Origin: Ceratopteris richardii
Taxonomy: Eukaryota > Streptophyta > Polypodiopsida > Polypodiales > Pteridaceae
Assembly (NCBI GenBank): GCA_020310875.1
Contig: CM035408.1
Coordinates: 145,132,407 to 145,196,406 of the forward strand
Direction: 5' to 3'
Length of the DNA stretch: 64,000 bases
Part shown: positions 35,584-48,262 of the stretch, piece after piece
Layout: each line of letters starts with the position of its first letter
Position numbering within the stretch: the first letter of the stretch is position 1
Program-made: the position numbers and the translations under genes
The notes under the pieces: model-generated
What the model was told of the DNA's origin: nothing
Databases searched by the model: none
What the model saw: the letters and a program-made list of their open reading frames with translations, nothing else

Positions 35584-37706
35584 AGTTGGTATCAGAGCGG
35601 AGTTGGATTCCGAGACAAGATACAGGCTTCGAAGAAGAAGAAGACAGAAGACAACAGGAGCTTATCCATGGACTGAATGCAGAATTGCATAAAGAAAGAT
35701 CCAACAAACAAAAAGAGGGTACTGCAAATGATTTCATGGACTTCAATGATAAAGGTGGTAATGGTGCGGGCACATCAAATGCATGTAGAGCTAGAGACAA
35801 CGTGAACCTGAAGACAATGATGATACAGGTGAATTTGCACTTAAACAAGTGTTTAAAAGAGCAAAATTAAATGAATTTGATTATGAGGAGAAAACTAGAG
35901 AGGATCTTGAAGCATGGATTAAGGAACTCGAAGATTTCTTTGACCTGCACGTGTTTAGTGAGGAATCAAAAGCAAAGATGGCAATTCTGCATCTGTGAGG
36001 AGTTGCAAAACTATGGTGGAAATCATACATGCAAACAAGAACACATGAAGGTCCGATCCTCTAGAAAGAGTTTCGAGAGCAAGCAAAGAATCGTTATTGT
36101 TCTCCACATGAAAAAGAAAATGGAATTCTACTCCTTCAAGCAACATGAGGATGATAGACATAACTTCTCTGTTGAAGAATATAAAGAGAAATTTTTGTGT
36201 GTACATAAGTATGCACTAGAAGTTTCTAGAGATGCCCCGAAGAGAAAATTTTATTGAGGGTTTGCGACAAGAGCGTTGCTATCAACTAAAGGATCCGGAT
36301 GTGTAGATTTTCTTGATGCGGTTGCAAAAGCAAAAAAAAATTGAGAAGATGGAGAAGTTTACTATCAAAAAGGCATCCAAATCAAGGTTTATCTCAACAA
36401 GACATCGACCCACAAGACCTATTTCAATAAATCAGAATGGACAGAAATCGACTAACTCTATTAATGGTCAAGGAGGAAAAACTAAGCCGAAGTAGATGGA
36501 TATGCCTAAGAAGCAAGAACCCCTGTGCACTGGCAACGTGATTTTGATTTCTTGGAGCGGGCTAAAAGATTGGGACTTTGTTTTCAATGTGGAAAACAAG
36601 GACATCGCACTTTTGAATGTCCAAACAAGGCCATCAACCATTCTATGTAGGCGACGGTAGTTCATCTACAAGAAGAAAACATAACAATTGAGGAAGTGGA
36701 TGATCAAGGTAAGTGTTCTAACCCTAGACTTCAATGCATGACAACTTCTTCTCATTCAAGGGCATCGATGATTATGATTATGGGGGACATATCCTCATGT
36801 AAGTTTAGTTTCTTGATTGATTTGGGTAGTACAAATTGTTTCCTTTCACTCAAGTTGGTAGAGGCTTTAGGATTGCATATTGAGATGCAGACCAAAAGAC
36901 CTGTATAGATGGCTAATGGTACGATACACTATACTCAAGGCTGTATTGAGAATCTTGATTTTATGTTAGAGAACATAAGTTTTTGGGTACCTTCCATGTA
37001 ATTGAAATGAGAGAATGTGATGTAATCATTGGAATGGAATGGTTAGTTCATAACAGTGTCATGATTGATTGTGAAAGTGGGATCCTTACTTTGAAAATAA
37101 AAGGGAAGGAACATCGTCTAGTAGGCAAGTGTAATTCAAGTTTTTCTCCTATTTCTATTATAAAGTTGATTAGGGGTATTTGATAGGGTTGTTAGACATA
37201 TTTGGTTTATGTGAATGACCTTCAGGAGAAGAAGAAAGATGAAGAAATACTTGAATATTTTAGAAAACTTTTAGATGAGTATGCAGATGTATTTCCTGAT
37301 GATTTGCCGGGCATGCCTCCTCCTAGGAAAATTGGCCATGCTATATACCTCTATCTAGGAAGTGAGCCTTATTGTAGAGCACCTTATAGGTTCAATATTG
37401 ATGAATTGAAAGAGTTGAAGCTCCAACTGGATGAGCTATTGAAGAAGGGGTTGATAAGAGCTAGTGTTTCACCTTGGGGAGCACCTCTTTTGTTTCAAAA
37501 AAAGAAAGATGTCTCATACAAACTTTGTATCGACTATAGGGGATTGAACAAGAAAACCATTAAGAACAAGTATCCACTTCCACACATAGATGAATTGCTT
37601 AGTCAATTGAGTGGTGCACATTATTCACTAAAATTGACCTAAGATCAGGATATCATAAAATTAAAGTAAAGTCTGAGGACATACCCAAAACTGCTTTTAG
37701 CGTATT
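35584..37706 (+). mobile_element. Ty3/Gypsy element, 5' part, broken
   Basis: Fossil Gypsy. Primer site ttggtatcagagc at 35586-35598, gag (about 35640-36270, retrotrans_gag-like), zinc knuckle LCFQCGKQGHRTFEC (about 36580-36620), aspartic protease with IDLGSTNCF (about 36700-37100), start of reverse transcriptase with [20 protein letters not shown] (about 37200-37700). RT palm/fingers end abruptly where Copia-2 gag begins; RNase H, integrase and 3' LTR are absent. Broken in about ten places. Age cannot be read without a second LTR. Confidence 0.88.
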
Positions 37707-40700
37707 GTTCACAAAAGGACTATGGAATATTGTGTAGGGTGCTGAGAGATGTCCTATTACACCTGCGAATACAGGTACTACAAATACAGGTACTGCAAAT
37801 ACCGGTACTGAAGCTGATATAGATGATGTCAAAGATGGTGATATTCTACAGATTCCTATTCGTGCTGCTGTTTTTGTTGCACCTACTATAGAGAAAAATT
37901 ATTGGGATGGCAGAGATGCTCAGGCACATGCATTGATAGCTTTTTCTATCAAACATGCCATTATTCCTCACATTCACTCTTGCAGAATAGCTAAGGATGC
38001 TTGGGATACACTTACCACATTGTACCAGGCTAGGAATGAGGCTCGTGTTGCTTACCTCCAAAAACATTTGGAGAGTGAGCACATGAATGAAAGTGATTCT
38101 ATGGAAATTTTTTTGACAAAGATCAAGGATTTGAGGAACAGTTGATTTCTACTGATGAAGTCCTTCCTGACAGTTCACTTGTGAAGACTGTTCTGAATGG
38201 TCTTCTCAACTCATATCAAAGTTTTGCTTCTACTCTTTGTTTGATGATGAAAGGCAATCCAAATTCCTTAACATTTGAAGAGTTAGTTTCTCTTCTGTTG
38301 CAAGAAGATCAGTCTAGGTAGAACAAGTCTATTATGAATGTTGCACATCAAGCTTTCCTGACTAGTCAGAAGGGCAAAGGAAAATGGAGCTCTTCTAGTA
38401 GTAAGCAAAAGTATGTGAATTCTGCACAATCAAAGAAGGAAGACAAAGATGAGAAGAAATCAGAGAAGCAGAAATTGTTTTGCAAATAGTGTAAAGCAAA
38501 TGATCAGGTCATTAAGAGCTGTCCAAAATTGGTTGCTAAAGAGGCAAAGAAGCAAGAGGCCGAAATGGTTGTTGTAGAGGCCTCTACACCGAAAATAGAG
38601 TCTGCTAATCTTATGCAGGATGGAGATGGGTGTTTACTATTGTTTGCAGTTTTGACCTATCTTCTCATGAGCAATGCATGTCTGCAGTAGACTCAAATGT
38701 TTAGTACTTTGATAGTGGGGCGACCAAACATATTACCTCACAACGTAGTTTCTTCTCTTCACTCGAGCTTTCCCCTACAGGGAATACTATTACATGCACA
38801 AACCACTCCTCTTATCCTGTTATGGGAGTTGGTAAGATCATTTTGGCTACCACTGATGCTAGTTCTTTCACTTTGTCAGATGCTATATTTGTGCCAGGGA
38901 TAAAGAAGAATCTGTTATCAGTTTCAACTTTAGCCAAGATTGGCTTGGTTGTGAAATTTTTTTATGACAGGTGTACAGTTCATGATCTGTCAAATGGAAA
39001 TGTGATTATTGCTTCTGGCATTTTACGTCATGGGTTGTATAAGCTCATAGACTATGAAAGCTCTGTGAGTAATTCAGCATGTGCAGTACATTATTCTCAG
39101 GCTATGTCAGATGCAAAGCTTTGACATGCATGCTTTGTTCATCTGAATTTTGCTAGTTTGCTACGCCTACAGAAATCTAAAATGGTGTCCTCTCAAACTT
39201 GAGGCACCCGGTAAACATGTATGTGAAGGCTGTATTTTGGGAAAAATGCAACGCTCCTCCTTCCGAAAAGGTGGCTCAGTTCGGGCTACTAAAAAATTGC
39301 AGCTTGTTCATAGTGATGTATGTGGCCCTATGCAGACACCTTCTTTTGGGAACTATATTTACTTTGTGACTTTCATCGATGATTTTTCTAGGCATGCATG
39401 GGTATATCCATTGAAGGCAAAGTCCAAAGTGTTTATGTGCTTCAAACAATTTTTGGTTTTGGCTGAAAATCTGTTAGCATGTAAAATGGGCACCCTCCAT
39501 TCTCATCGAGGGGGGATATATGTCTTCTAACTATAATGTATTTTTGGTTGAATGTGGGATAAAACATCAATGTATAGTGCTGTATACACCTCAACAGAAT
39601 GGAGTTGTTGAATGGAAGAACAAGTCACTCATGGAAATAGCAAGGTGTATGGTCAAGAGTCAGGCTTTACCACATAGTTTCTGGCTTGAGGCTATCATGT
39701 GTGCATCATATGTACTTAAAATGTGTCCCACTAAAGCACTGTAATCTATCACTCCATATGAGTCTTGGCATGGTCACAAGCCATTTGTTGCTCATCTCCG
39801 TGTTTTTGGTTGCTTGGCATATGCATTAGTGCTTGAACAACATTGCAGGAAATTGGATGATAAAGCAATAAAATTTATTTTTGTTGGGTACAGTTTTGAA
39901 AGTAAAGGCTATCGTCTGTATCATGAAAGTAAATGCATTTTGGTTAGCTGTGATGTTGTTTTTGTGGAAGATGCTATTCAACCTTTACTTTCATGTACGA
40001 AGGAGACATCTGTTAGCTCCAAAGACATGTATGATCCTTAGCTGCCTCTTTTTACAAGAGGAAAGTCTATGATGGTCCTAATGAGGCAACTTCTCAGCCA
40101 TTGCAGGTTTCATGTGATCATGCAGATCATTCCATTTTTTATGCAGATTTGCATGATGCGCTTGTTGATGAGAGGGCTGATATTGAGGAGGCAAAAACTA
40201 TGCAAAAATGGCTAGTGTAGAATTTGCATGACAACAAATTAGATGCACCTCTATCATACCGTACTTGTTCAGGCTCTCATAGTGCCTCTTTTACATCAGA
40301 TTGCTATGCTATGGCTACATCTAGTCTCTGTGATGAGACTGAACCCATTTCATATGATGAAGCACAAGGTTCTGAACATTGGATGGCTGCAATGCAATCT
40401 AAATATGATGCTATCATGAAAAATGGTGCCTCATCCTTATGTGACTTGCCTCCTAGCAAGAAGGCCATTGGCACTAAGTGGGTATACAAGCTAAAGCATA
40501 AACCTGATGGAACACTTGATAGGTATAAGGCTAGGCTTGTTGAAAAAGTTCATGCGCAGGAAAGAGGCATTGATTTTGATGAAACCTTTAGAGCTACTTG
40601 TCGAATGACTACTGTTCATAGCATCTCTGCACTTGCAGCTCATCATGGTTGGAATGTACATGAGTTAGACATTAAAATAGCATTTCTGATGGTGAGTTGA

Positions 40701-41946
40701 ATGAAGAAGTGTGTGTTTTTGAGCCCCATGGCTTTGTGCAAAAATGGCATGAAAACTAGGTTTGTAGGTTAAAGAAGGCATTATATGGTTTAAAGAAAGC
40801 ACCACGTGCTTGGTATGAAAAGATACATGCCTATCTGATTGCACATGGTTTTGAGAATAGTCCAATTGAAAGCACCTTATAAGTTAAGCGTGCTAATGAT
40901 GTGCTTCTCATCATTGTTGTCTATGTTGATGACATGCTGTTCACTTGTCCTATTGAGAAGCATATTGGTGATTTTAAGGCTGATTTACATGCCTCATTTG
41001 AGATGTCTGATTTGGGCATTTGCATCATTTTTTGGGCATTCAATTTATGCAAGTTTATGGTGGAATGGCTTTGTGTCAAACAAAATATATTGACACATTA
41101 TTGCAGCGTTTTGGCCTTGACGACTGTAAGCCTATTGCCACTCCTATGGAGACAGGTTTACGATTGAGTCTTCATGATGCTAGAGATGCATTTGATGCTA
41201 TCCTCTATCAGGAGGCTATTGGATGCTTGATTTACTTATGCATTACTCGACCAGATATTCAGTTTGTTGTCTCATAGATGAGCAGGTTTATGCAATATCG
41301 AGGTGTCAAGCATTGGCAGGTGGTTAAGCACATCTTTTGTTACTTGAGTGGTACTTGGAAACTTGAGTTGTTTTATCCCAAGGGGGGATCACTACCACCA
41401 GATTTGCATGCTTTTTCTGACTCTGATTGGGCTGGTTGCTATGACACTCATGTGTCCACTAGTGGCTTTTGCTTCATGCTTGGTTGCTCATGTATATCTT
41501 GGTTGAGCAAGAAGTAGCCTATTGTGGCCACTTCCAGTGTTGAGGCTGAATATAGGGCAGCTCAATGACTATTGAGTGTGTGTGGCTCAGATGCCTTATG
41601 GCTGATTTGGGTGTTGGTGAGTCTTCTGCCACCACCATCTTCACTGACAGTTAGAGCGCATTGGAAATTGTGAGGAACCCTGTGTTCCATGCTCACACTA
41701 AGCAGATTGAGGTGCATTATCATTATGCCAGGGAGAGGTTCTCTACTAGAGAGATAAGCTTGGCATATGTGCCCACATAGGAGAACATACGAGACATTTT
41801 GAGGAAGGTTGTGCCTAGGGAGAAGTTTGAAGCTTTCCACAAAGCTTTGGGCTTACTTCCTTTTGTGGATTGATTCCATATAGCTTGGCACTTGCTTATA
41901 CATGAATGCCAACGCCTTGTTCACCGCATCACTCCCAGGGGGTATT

Positions 41947-42756
41947 TGTTGATATATTTACGTAGTGATGTGTGTGAACACTCTAGGATTATCGGGGCAC
42001 TTTTTTCCCTCTTTAGGAGGTTTTTCCCCCTAGCTTGTATATATGCCTATTGCCCTGATGGGCTACTTATCTTTGTACATTCTAGTGGTAATACATTCAG
42101 TATTGTGTGTTGTGTTAAACACGCTTTTGCCATCAGAACACGTTTAAACTCTATTCGGGTTCTTGGGAGTGGAAGGGGTCTGAATAATCAGAGGCCCTAT
42201 ACTTGATTTTCCCAAATCAACTCACTCACATGACCTACCGTTCAAACAACTCTACTAATCAAACTTTCTAACAGAAAACTCTGGCTCAATCCTTTACGGA
42301 ATTACTATTCGTATTCCAATCAATACATCTCAGTACACAACGCAAGGATAAACATTACCGTAACACAGACTTATAGTAAACAACTTACAGCACAGTGATT
42401 CAATACTTCACTTAATGTAACATTACTGTAACCCAATCTTTACCGTACAGGTGCAGATAATCAAACAAAACAGAAGACACAACAGTACGCAGAATTCTCA
42501 AACATACACTACGGGAACTCCATAGAACGTCTCGCCCAGACAGAGAGTCTGGCGACTCTTTTGGTCGTCACCAAAAGTGTCTTTTCATTGCTTTATAAAA
42601 AAGTTACATCTCTTCGTAGCGACTTCTCAGTTCGTGCGGAATATGAAAAGGAAAAAAGTTTTTACAATTGCCAATCCAGCAGCTTACAGTTGTGCTCCAA
42701 TATTCTTCTTGTTCCTTGTGTTGTTCGCATGCTTCTGTAGACGTCTAACTCCAACA
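41947..42756 (+). repeat. Copia-2 3' LTR, split by an insertion
   Basis: LTR halves 41947-42112 and 42689-42756 match the family LTR. The intervening 576 bases are an inserted element. Ends ctccaaca. Confidence 0.88.
42113..42688. mobile_element. 576-bp insertion, probable solo LTR
   Basis: Starts TGTTAAACACG and ends gcttaca, i.e. TG...CA ends with a short inverted match TGTTAA/TTACA. Flanked by a 4-bp duplication gttg (42109-42112 and 42689-42692) that is single in other family LTRs. A TATA-like tttataaaaaag lies near 42590. No coding region. Size and ends suit a solo LTR of an element otherwise absent from the window; a non-autonomous DNA transposon is less likely. Confidence 0.65.
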
Positions 42757-44868
42757 AGTTTGAGCTACAAAAAAATTACAACTTGTTCATAGTGATGCGT
42801 GTGGTCCTATGCAAAAATCCTCTTTTGGGAACTACCTTTACTTCGTGAATTTCATTGATGATCTTTCTAGACATGCATGGGTGCATCCACTGGAAGCAAA
42901 GTCCAAAGTGTTCATGTACTTTAAATAGTTTTTGTCAGCATGTAAAAATGGGCACCCTCCATTTTTATTGAGGGGGGAAATACATGTTTTTTGACTTTAA
43001 TGCATTTCTTGCTGAACTTGGGATAAAATACCAGTGTACAATTCCATATACACCTAAACATAATGGAGTTGCTGAAAGGAAGAACACGTAACTCATGAAG
43101 ATGGTGAGTTGTGTGGTCAACAATCAAGGTTTACCATAGTTTCTAGCTTGAGGCTATTATGTGTGTAACATGTGTACTTAACAGGTGTTCCACAAAAGCA
43201 TTGTAGTCTATCGGTTCCATATGAGTCTTGGAATGGTCACAAGCCCTTTGTTGCTCATCTACGTGTCTTTGGTTGTTTTGCATATGCATTAGTGCCTAAA
43301 CAACAACGCAAGAAATTGGATGATAAAGCAGTGAGATGTATTTTTGTTGGGTACATTTCTGAAAGTAGAGGCAATCATCTGTATTATCCACACACAAAAC
43401 ACATTTTGGTTAGCCATGATATTTTTCTTGTGGAAGATGCTACTCAACCATTACTTTCATTTACTAAGGAGACATCAATTAGCTCCAAAGATATCTATGA
43501 TACTTTGGTTCCTCTTTTTATAGGTGGTTAGTCTAGTGCTGGTCCAAATGAGGCAATTTCTCAGCCTTTACAGGTTTCATGTGACGATATAGATCATTCC
43601 ATTTCTAATGCACATTTACATGATGCACTTTTTGATGAGAGATTTGATATTGATGAGGCAAAAGATATGCCAAAATGGTTGCTGCAAATTTTGGGAGATA
43701 GCAAATTGAATGCACCTCTATCATGTCATACTCGGTTAGGCTCTCATAGTGATTCTTTTGCACAAAATTGCTATGCTATGGCTACCTCTAGTCTTTGTGA
43801 TGAGAATGAGCTTGTTTTGTTTGATGAAGCACAAAATTCTAAAAATTGGATAGTTACTATGCAATCAGAATATGATGCTATTATGAAAAATGGTGCCTAC
43901 TCTTTATCTGACTTGCCTCCTAGAAAGAAGGCCATTGGCATAAAGTGGGCATACAAGCTAAAGGATAAACATGATGGAAAAGTTGATAGGTATAAGGCTA
44001 GGCTTGTTGCAAAGGGTTATGCTCATCATGGTTTGAATGTACATCAGTTGGACACTAAAAATACATTTTTGAACAGTGACTTGCATGAAGAAGTGTATGT
44101 TTTTCATCCCTATGGATTTGTGTAGAAGGGACATGAAAACAAAGTGTGGAGGATAAAAACAACATTATTTGGTTTGAAGCAAGCACCATGTGCTTATTAT
44201 GAAAAGATACATGCCTGCTTGATTGCACATGGTTTTGAGAGCAGTCCAACTGAGAGCACCTTATATGTTAAGCGCGTGCATGATGTGCTTCTGATCAATG
44301 TTGTCTATGTTGGTGACATGCTGCTCATTGGTCCTAATGAGAATCATATTGCTAATTTTAAGGCTGATTTGCATGCCTCATTTGAGATGTCATATTTGGG
44401 GCATTTGCATCATTATTTGGGCATTTAGTTTATGCAAGTTGATGGCGGAATAGGTTTGTGTCAAACAAAATATATTGACACATTATTGCAACATTTTGGC
44501 CTTGAAGACTACAAACCTATTGCGACTCCTATGAACACACATTTATGATTGAGTATTCATGATGCTGGAGATGCATTTGATGTTTTTCTCTATGAGTAGG
44601 CTATTGGATGCTTGATTTACTTATGCATTACTTGGCTAGATATTCAATTTTCTATCTCACAGATGACGAGGTTTATGCATTGCCCAAGTGTCAAACATCG
44701 ATAGGTAGTTAAATGCATCTTTTGCTACTTGAGTGGTACCCAACTCCTTGGATTCTTTTATCCCAAAGGGGGACCACTACCTCGAAATTTACATGCTTTT
44801 CTGACTCTGTCTAGGTTGGTTGCTATGACACTTATGTGTCCACTAGGTGATTTTGCTTCATGCTTGGA
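42757..44868 (+). mobile_element. Copia-3 (integrase to RNase H), broken
   Basis: Same family as Copia-1. Starts in integrase (agtttgagctac, compare 39278) immediately after the Copia-2 LTR. Runs through integrase, linker, reverse transcriptase (about 43800-44560) and part of RNase H, then stops at about 44868. No LTR. Roughly ten to fifteen breaks. Confidence 0.9.
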
Positions 44869-45560
44869 GAGAGCCATTCTGAGAATCTTTGAGCTACATG
44901 AGTGAGCACACATTGAGCTCACTTTTTGTATGAGTATTCCATTACACTTCCCTTGTATCATATGCTCATTACCACATACATTTTGATAAATTTCTTCAAC
45001 TACATCTTTGTCTACTATTCTCTACTACATCTTCATCATTACAATGGTTTTGTGGAATCGATTTCTCTGCGTATACTCAATTATTCTTTGTAATTTAACT
45101 TGGGTTAGTTAGCTTGAGTGTCTAATATTTTTATATCGATGTTCATCACATTTGGTTTAGGGGATCTTGAAACAGAAATCATAGAAGGTGACTGTGTTTG
45201 CGCATCTTCTAGATCTTGAAATATCGGGATGACTCCCCTGACTTGTTAGATTCATTTCTCAGTGCATGTTGTAGCTAAATTGATGAAATAAATTGATTTA
45301 GTTAGCTACACACTCCAATTAGATGTGTGCAAGAGCTCTTTGATCAATTCATACTAGGTTGTGTGCTCTGAGCAAAACATTGAGTACTTCTACTCCCAAA
45401 ATAGAAGGTTTCTTCACCTTCCTTGCATATGCACGTTATCTTTCTTGATGCAAACATTTGAGAATGATGTTACAAAGGACTTGGTGGTTCCAAATGCATT
45501 AATGTAAAGATAAAGGAGTCTTTTAAACATCCTTTGAGTTAACTTGATAGGTGTAGAGTA
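44869..45560. other. no recognised gene
   Basis: Between two Copia fragments. It may include weakly preserved RNase H-upstream sequence of the next fragment, but nothing can be assigned. Confidence 0.35.
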
Positions 45561-46060
45561 GGTTTTGTGCAACACCAACTCATCTCTGGAGCATACCCAT
45601 CCATCTCCTCACACGATCTATCATGCAAAGACCAAGCACATGGAGGTACAATATCAATTTACATTATTCATAGCCACTAAGCACATTTTACTTGAGAATG
45701 TTCATACTCAAGAAACTACAACAAATGATTTGGCAAAAGCTCCACCATAGGATAACTTTAGACTCCAATGTCTCTTGATGGGGGTCACTTAATCTAGTTT
45801 TACATAGTCGCTTGTACACTATGTTATATGCCATAAAATGGAAGGTATATGTCATATACTCATACTAAGATATTCTTCGTCATTCTTTTATTTCTTCCCT
45901 AGGTCATATAAAAAATATTGGCCTTTAGTGGGAGATTGTTATGGATCTTTACCACTAGTGGCCATGTGAAAGGCCAAATGGTAGCTAGAAAATTTGTTAT
46001 ATGTTTGCTCTAATAAAACATATAGTGGCTTGTTCAGTCAGGAAATGTATTGAGACTTCC
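45561..46060 (+). mobile_element. 3' end of a second Copia-B family element, broken
   Basis: End of RNase H (TKHILLENVHTQE at about 45690), then the polypurine tract ggcctttagtgggagat at 45920-45936, then an LTR start TGTTATGGATC at 45937. The LTR portion (tgtgaaaggccaaatgg, ctctaataaaacatat) matches the reverse complement of 19350-19649 and fades near 46060. It shows that Copia-B is a repeated family, present here on the other strand. Confidence 0.85.
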
Positions 46061-47343
46061 CATTTATGAAATCTACATACAACAAACTCCCACCTTTTTT
46101 TCTCTATTTGTGCATTTTTTTGTAGGTTTAGGAGCATTGATGCCATCCAAAAGGAGGAACTATGCTATAAGGAGGTCAAAAGCTCCCCTTTGCAATCATG
46201 ATGTATTGGTGATACCAAATCACCCCTATAGCTTGAAAAAATAAGTATGTTAGTCATATTCTTGATCTGCGATAACAAGACTTGATGGGATTTGTGGTTC
46301 TTGAAAAGACTTGTTGATCCAATACTCAAAAGAGGTGACCATAAAAAAAAGTAATGGTATTGGATCATGTACATGGTATTGAATTTTTTAGGTCTCTCAA
46401 GGAACGATTGAACCATTATCATTCACAATTATGACTACATCTCTATTCATACACAATGCATGTATGAAGAGATGCTTGAACCATCCAATGTAAATAATTC
46501 TCTTGTTAATCTATCCCTATTTCATCTCTCAACTCCTCTTGTTTTAGAATGTGATGAAAGCTTTGGGAAAAGAGAGGAGTTGAAGGAGGACTAAAAATCA
46601 TAAAAGTTATTGTACCACATCATCATGTTTATAAAAAGAATTTGTGACCACAAAATTAGTGATCATGAATTAGAAAGCTGATTTTGGGTGAAAATATCAG
46701 AAGCCACTACATCTCCCTTAGTTGCACATATAAATCAAGCAACAATATAAAGATTATCATGTTAAAGCAAAGCCTCTAGAAAATATTAAAACCATCTAGT
46801 TTTGTAGAGTCATAGTAAGAGCACAAGCAAGGTGCCAAGAGATTTGGGTCCCAATCAATAAAATGGTCGATCATTCTTGATAAAAAAATGGTATATCCCA
46901 CCAATAAAAGAAAGTACAATGCAATGAGGACGATGCTCCAAAAATGTGTACCCCAAATCAATTGAAGCATTAGGGCAAAAAACGGCTGAAAAAGGGTTGT
47001 TTGCTAGTGACGGATTAAGGAAATTGACAAATAGAGTCTTTCCATGTGTACAAGAATATAACATTGCTGTCTCCTTTAATCGTATGAAGAAATTCTTTTT
47101 TTAAGACAATATGCTCTAAAAGCACCGCTAAAGTGATGAAGATTATTCTATTCAGTGTACAATCTTTCGGTTTGATGCAGAAAAAGATATTTTTGCACAC
47201 CACACAATGCATATTTTTAAAGTTCCAAGAAGGAAATTATTTTTGAAGATACGAAATATTTTTGGGTTCGCGAAATTCCATGGTCATTCGCCGATAAGGT
47301 TTACATCAAATCAAAAGTTTCCACATGTACAAAGACTTTTTAT
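46061..47343. other. no recognised gene
   Basis: AT-rich sequence with short unremarkable open stretches on both strands; none matches a family I know. Confidence 0.35.
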
Positions 47344-47353
47344 CTATAAATAC
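47344..47353 (+). promoter_or_regulatory. candidate TATA box
   Basis: ctataaatac lies 60 bases before the ATG at 47413, with a pyrimidine-rich leader (attcttcttcttctg) between. The spacing suits a plant core promoter with a transcription start near 47380. Unproven. Confidence 0.35.
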
Positions 47354-47412
47354 TGGCAAAGTTTATGGATTTCGGTTTCTCGCTTTGAGCATTCTTCTTC
47401 TTCTGAATTTGA

Positions 47413-47595
47413 ATGGCTTCTTCTTCTCGTCGTCCTTCCAATCATGTAACCTCATGTGAGGTTTACAACAAAAGAGAGGATTCTTTGTGGAAACCTCTTT
47501 TTGTGAAGGTAAATGAATGGGTAACTATGCTTCCTAGCTGCAGAGGTGCCCATAAATTCAAGCGTGCTAAAAGAGACGACACAAGAAACCATTGA
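47413..47595 (+). CDS. small hypothetical protein or first exon
   Basis: 60-codon open reading starting MASSSRRPSNHVTSCEVYNK. The ATG follows a TATA-like box and a CTT-rich leader, and the initial MASSSR is typical of plant start regions. An AAG|GTAAAT donor-like site near 47508 would end an exon after LWKPLFVK. No domain recognised. It sits between Copia fragments, so it may be a gene fragment isolated by insertions. The alternative is chance. Confidence 0.3.
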   Translation: MASSSRRPSNHVTSCEVYNKREDSLWKPLFVKVNEWVTMLPSCRGAHKFKRAKRDDTRNH

Positions 47596-47821
47596 AGGGG
47601 ACATATTCTCAGTTTCAAATTGAAGAGATGCAGATGGTTTTCAAGAGTATGTGTACAACACTAATGATTTTGTTCTAGAAAATCATCTACAACTCCCTTT
47701 GTACTGTAAGTGAAGTTCTACAATGCTCTTCTATCATTTCAATTGTTTTTGTATAACAACATATATGTTTTTGTATTGTACATATTTTTCCTTCCAATAT
47801 TGTGGAGTGGCAACCTGTTGA

Positions 47822-48070
47822 ATGTTTAAGAGGAACATTCAGATTCTTCATAGGGAATATGCAAAACTTATGTATGCAGACAAATCTATTCAATTTTTCG
47901 ATAGCATAGAGTTATTTGTCCATTTTGCAGATTATGAGGTGCCATTAGTGAGGAGCTCTTATGGAAATCTTGTACATCTGCCTGCTCCTTGCATCTCTTC
48001 ATTAGACTGGGATGCTCCTGATCATTCAACAATTTCAAGTTTTCTATGCAAAATGAAATTTGACATCTAA
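47822..48070 (+). CDS. hypothetical ORF, 82 codons
   Basis: Begins MFKRNIQILHREYAKLMYAD and includes SSYGNLVHLPAPCISSLDWD. The composition is protein-like and lacks low complexity, but no family was recognised. It could be a remnant of the same disrupted gene as 47413-47595. The Copia-4 match begins about 190 bases downstream. Confidence 0.3.
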   Translation: MFKRNIQILHREYAKLMYADKSIQFFDSIELFVHFADYEVPLVRSSYGNLVHLPAPCISSLDWDAPDHSTISSFLCKMKFDI

Positions 48071-48262
48071 AAGGCAATGTCAGCAAGCCGAATTTTGAGA
48101 AGGATAAAGATTAAATGGTTTTTGCCTATTCATGTTTTTGTAGCATGTTTTAAAAACATGTTATTATAGAAAACAAAAACGATGTGGTTGAATAGGAGAG
48201 TCTCTATTCCAAAGATTGATGATGTTTTAGGTAGGGAATGGGATAGCAAAGAAGTTCAAAAG

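Larger units (their letters stand above)
37707..42756 (+). mobile_element. Copia-2, broken, 5' end missing
   Basis: Same family as Copia-1. It begins inside gag (aaaggactatggaatattg, compare 12706) directly against Gypsy RT. Parts: gag (to about 38440), knuckle, protease (about 38690-38830), integrase (about 39110-40050), reverse transcriptase (about 40330-41160), RNase H (about 41420-41870), polypurine tract, 3' LTR split by a later insertion. No 5' LTR or primer site is present. Broken in roughly twenty places. Confidence 0.92.
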
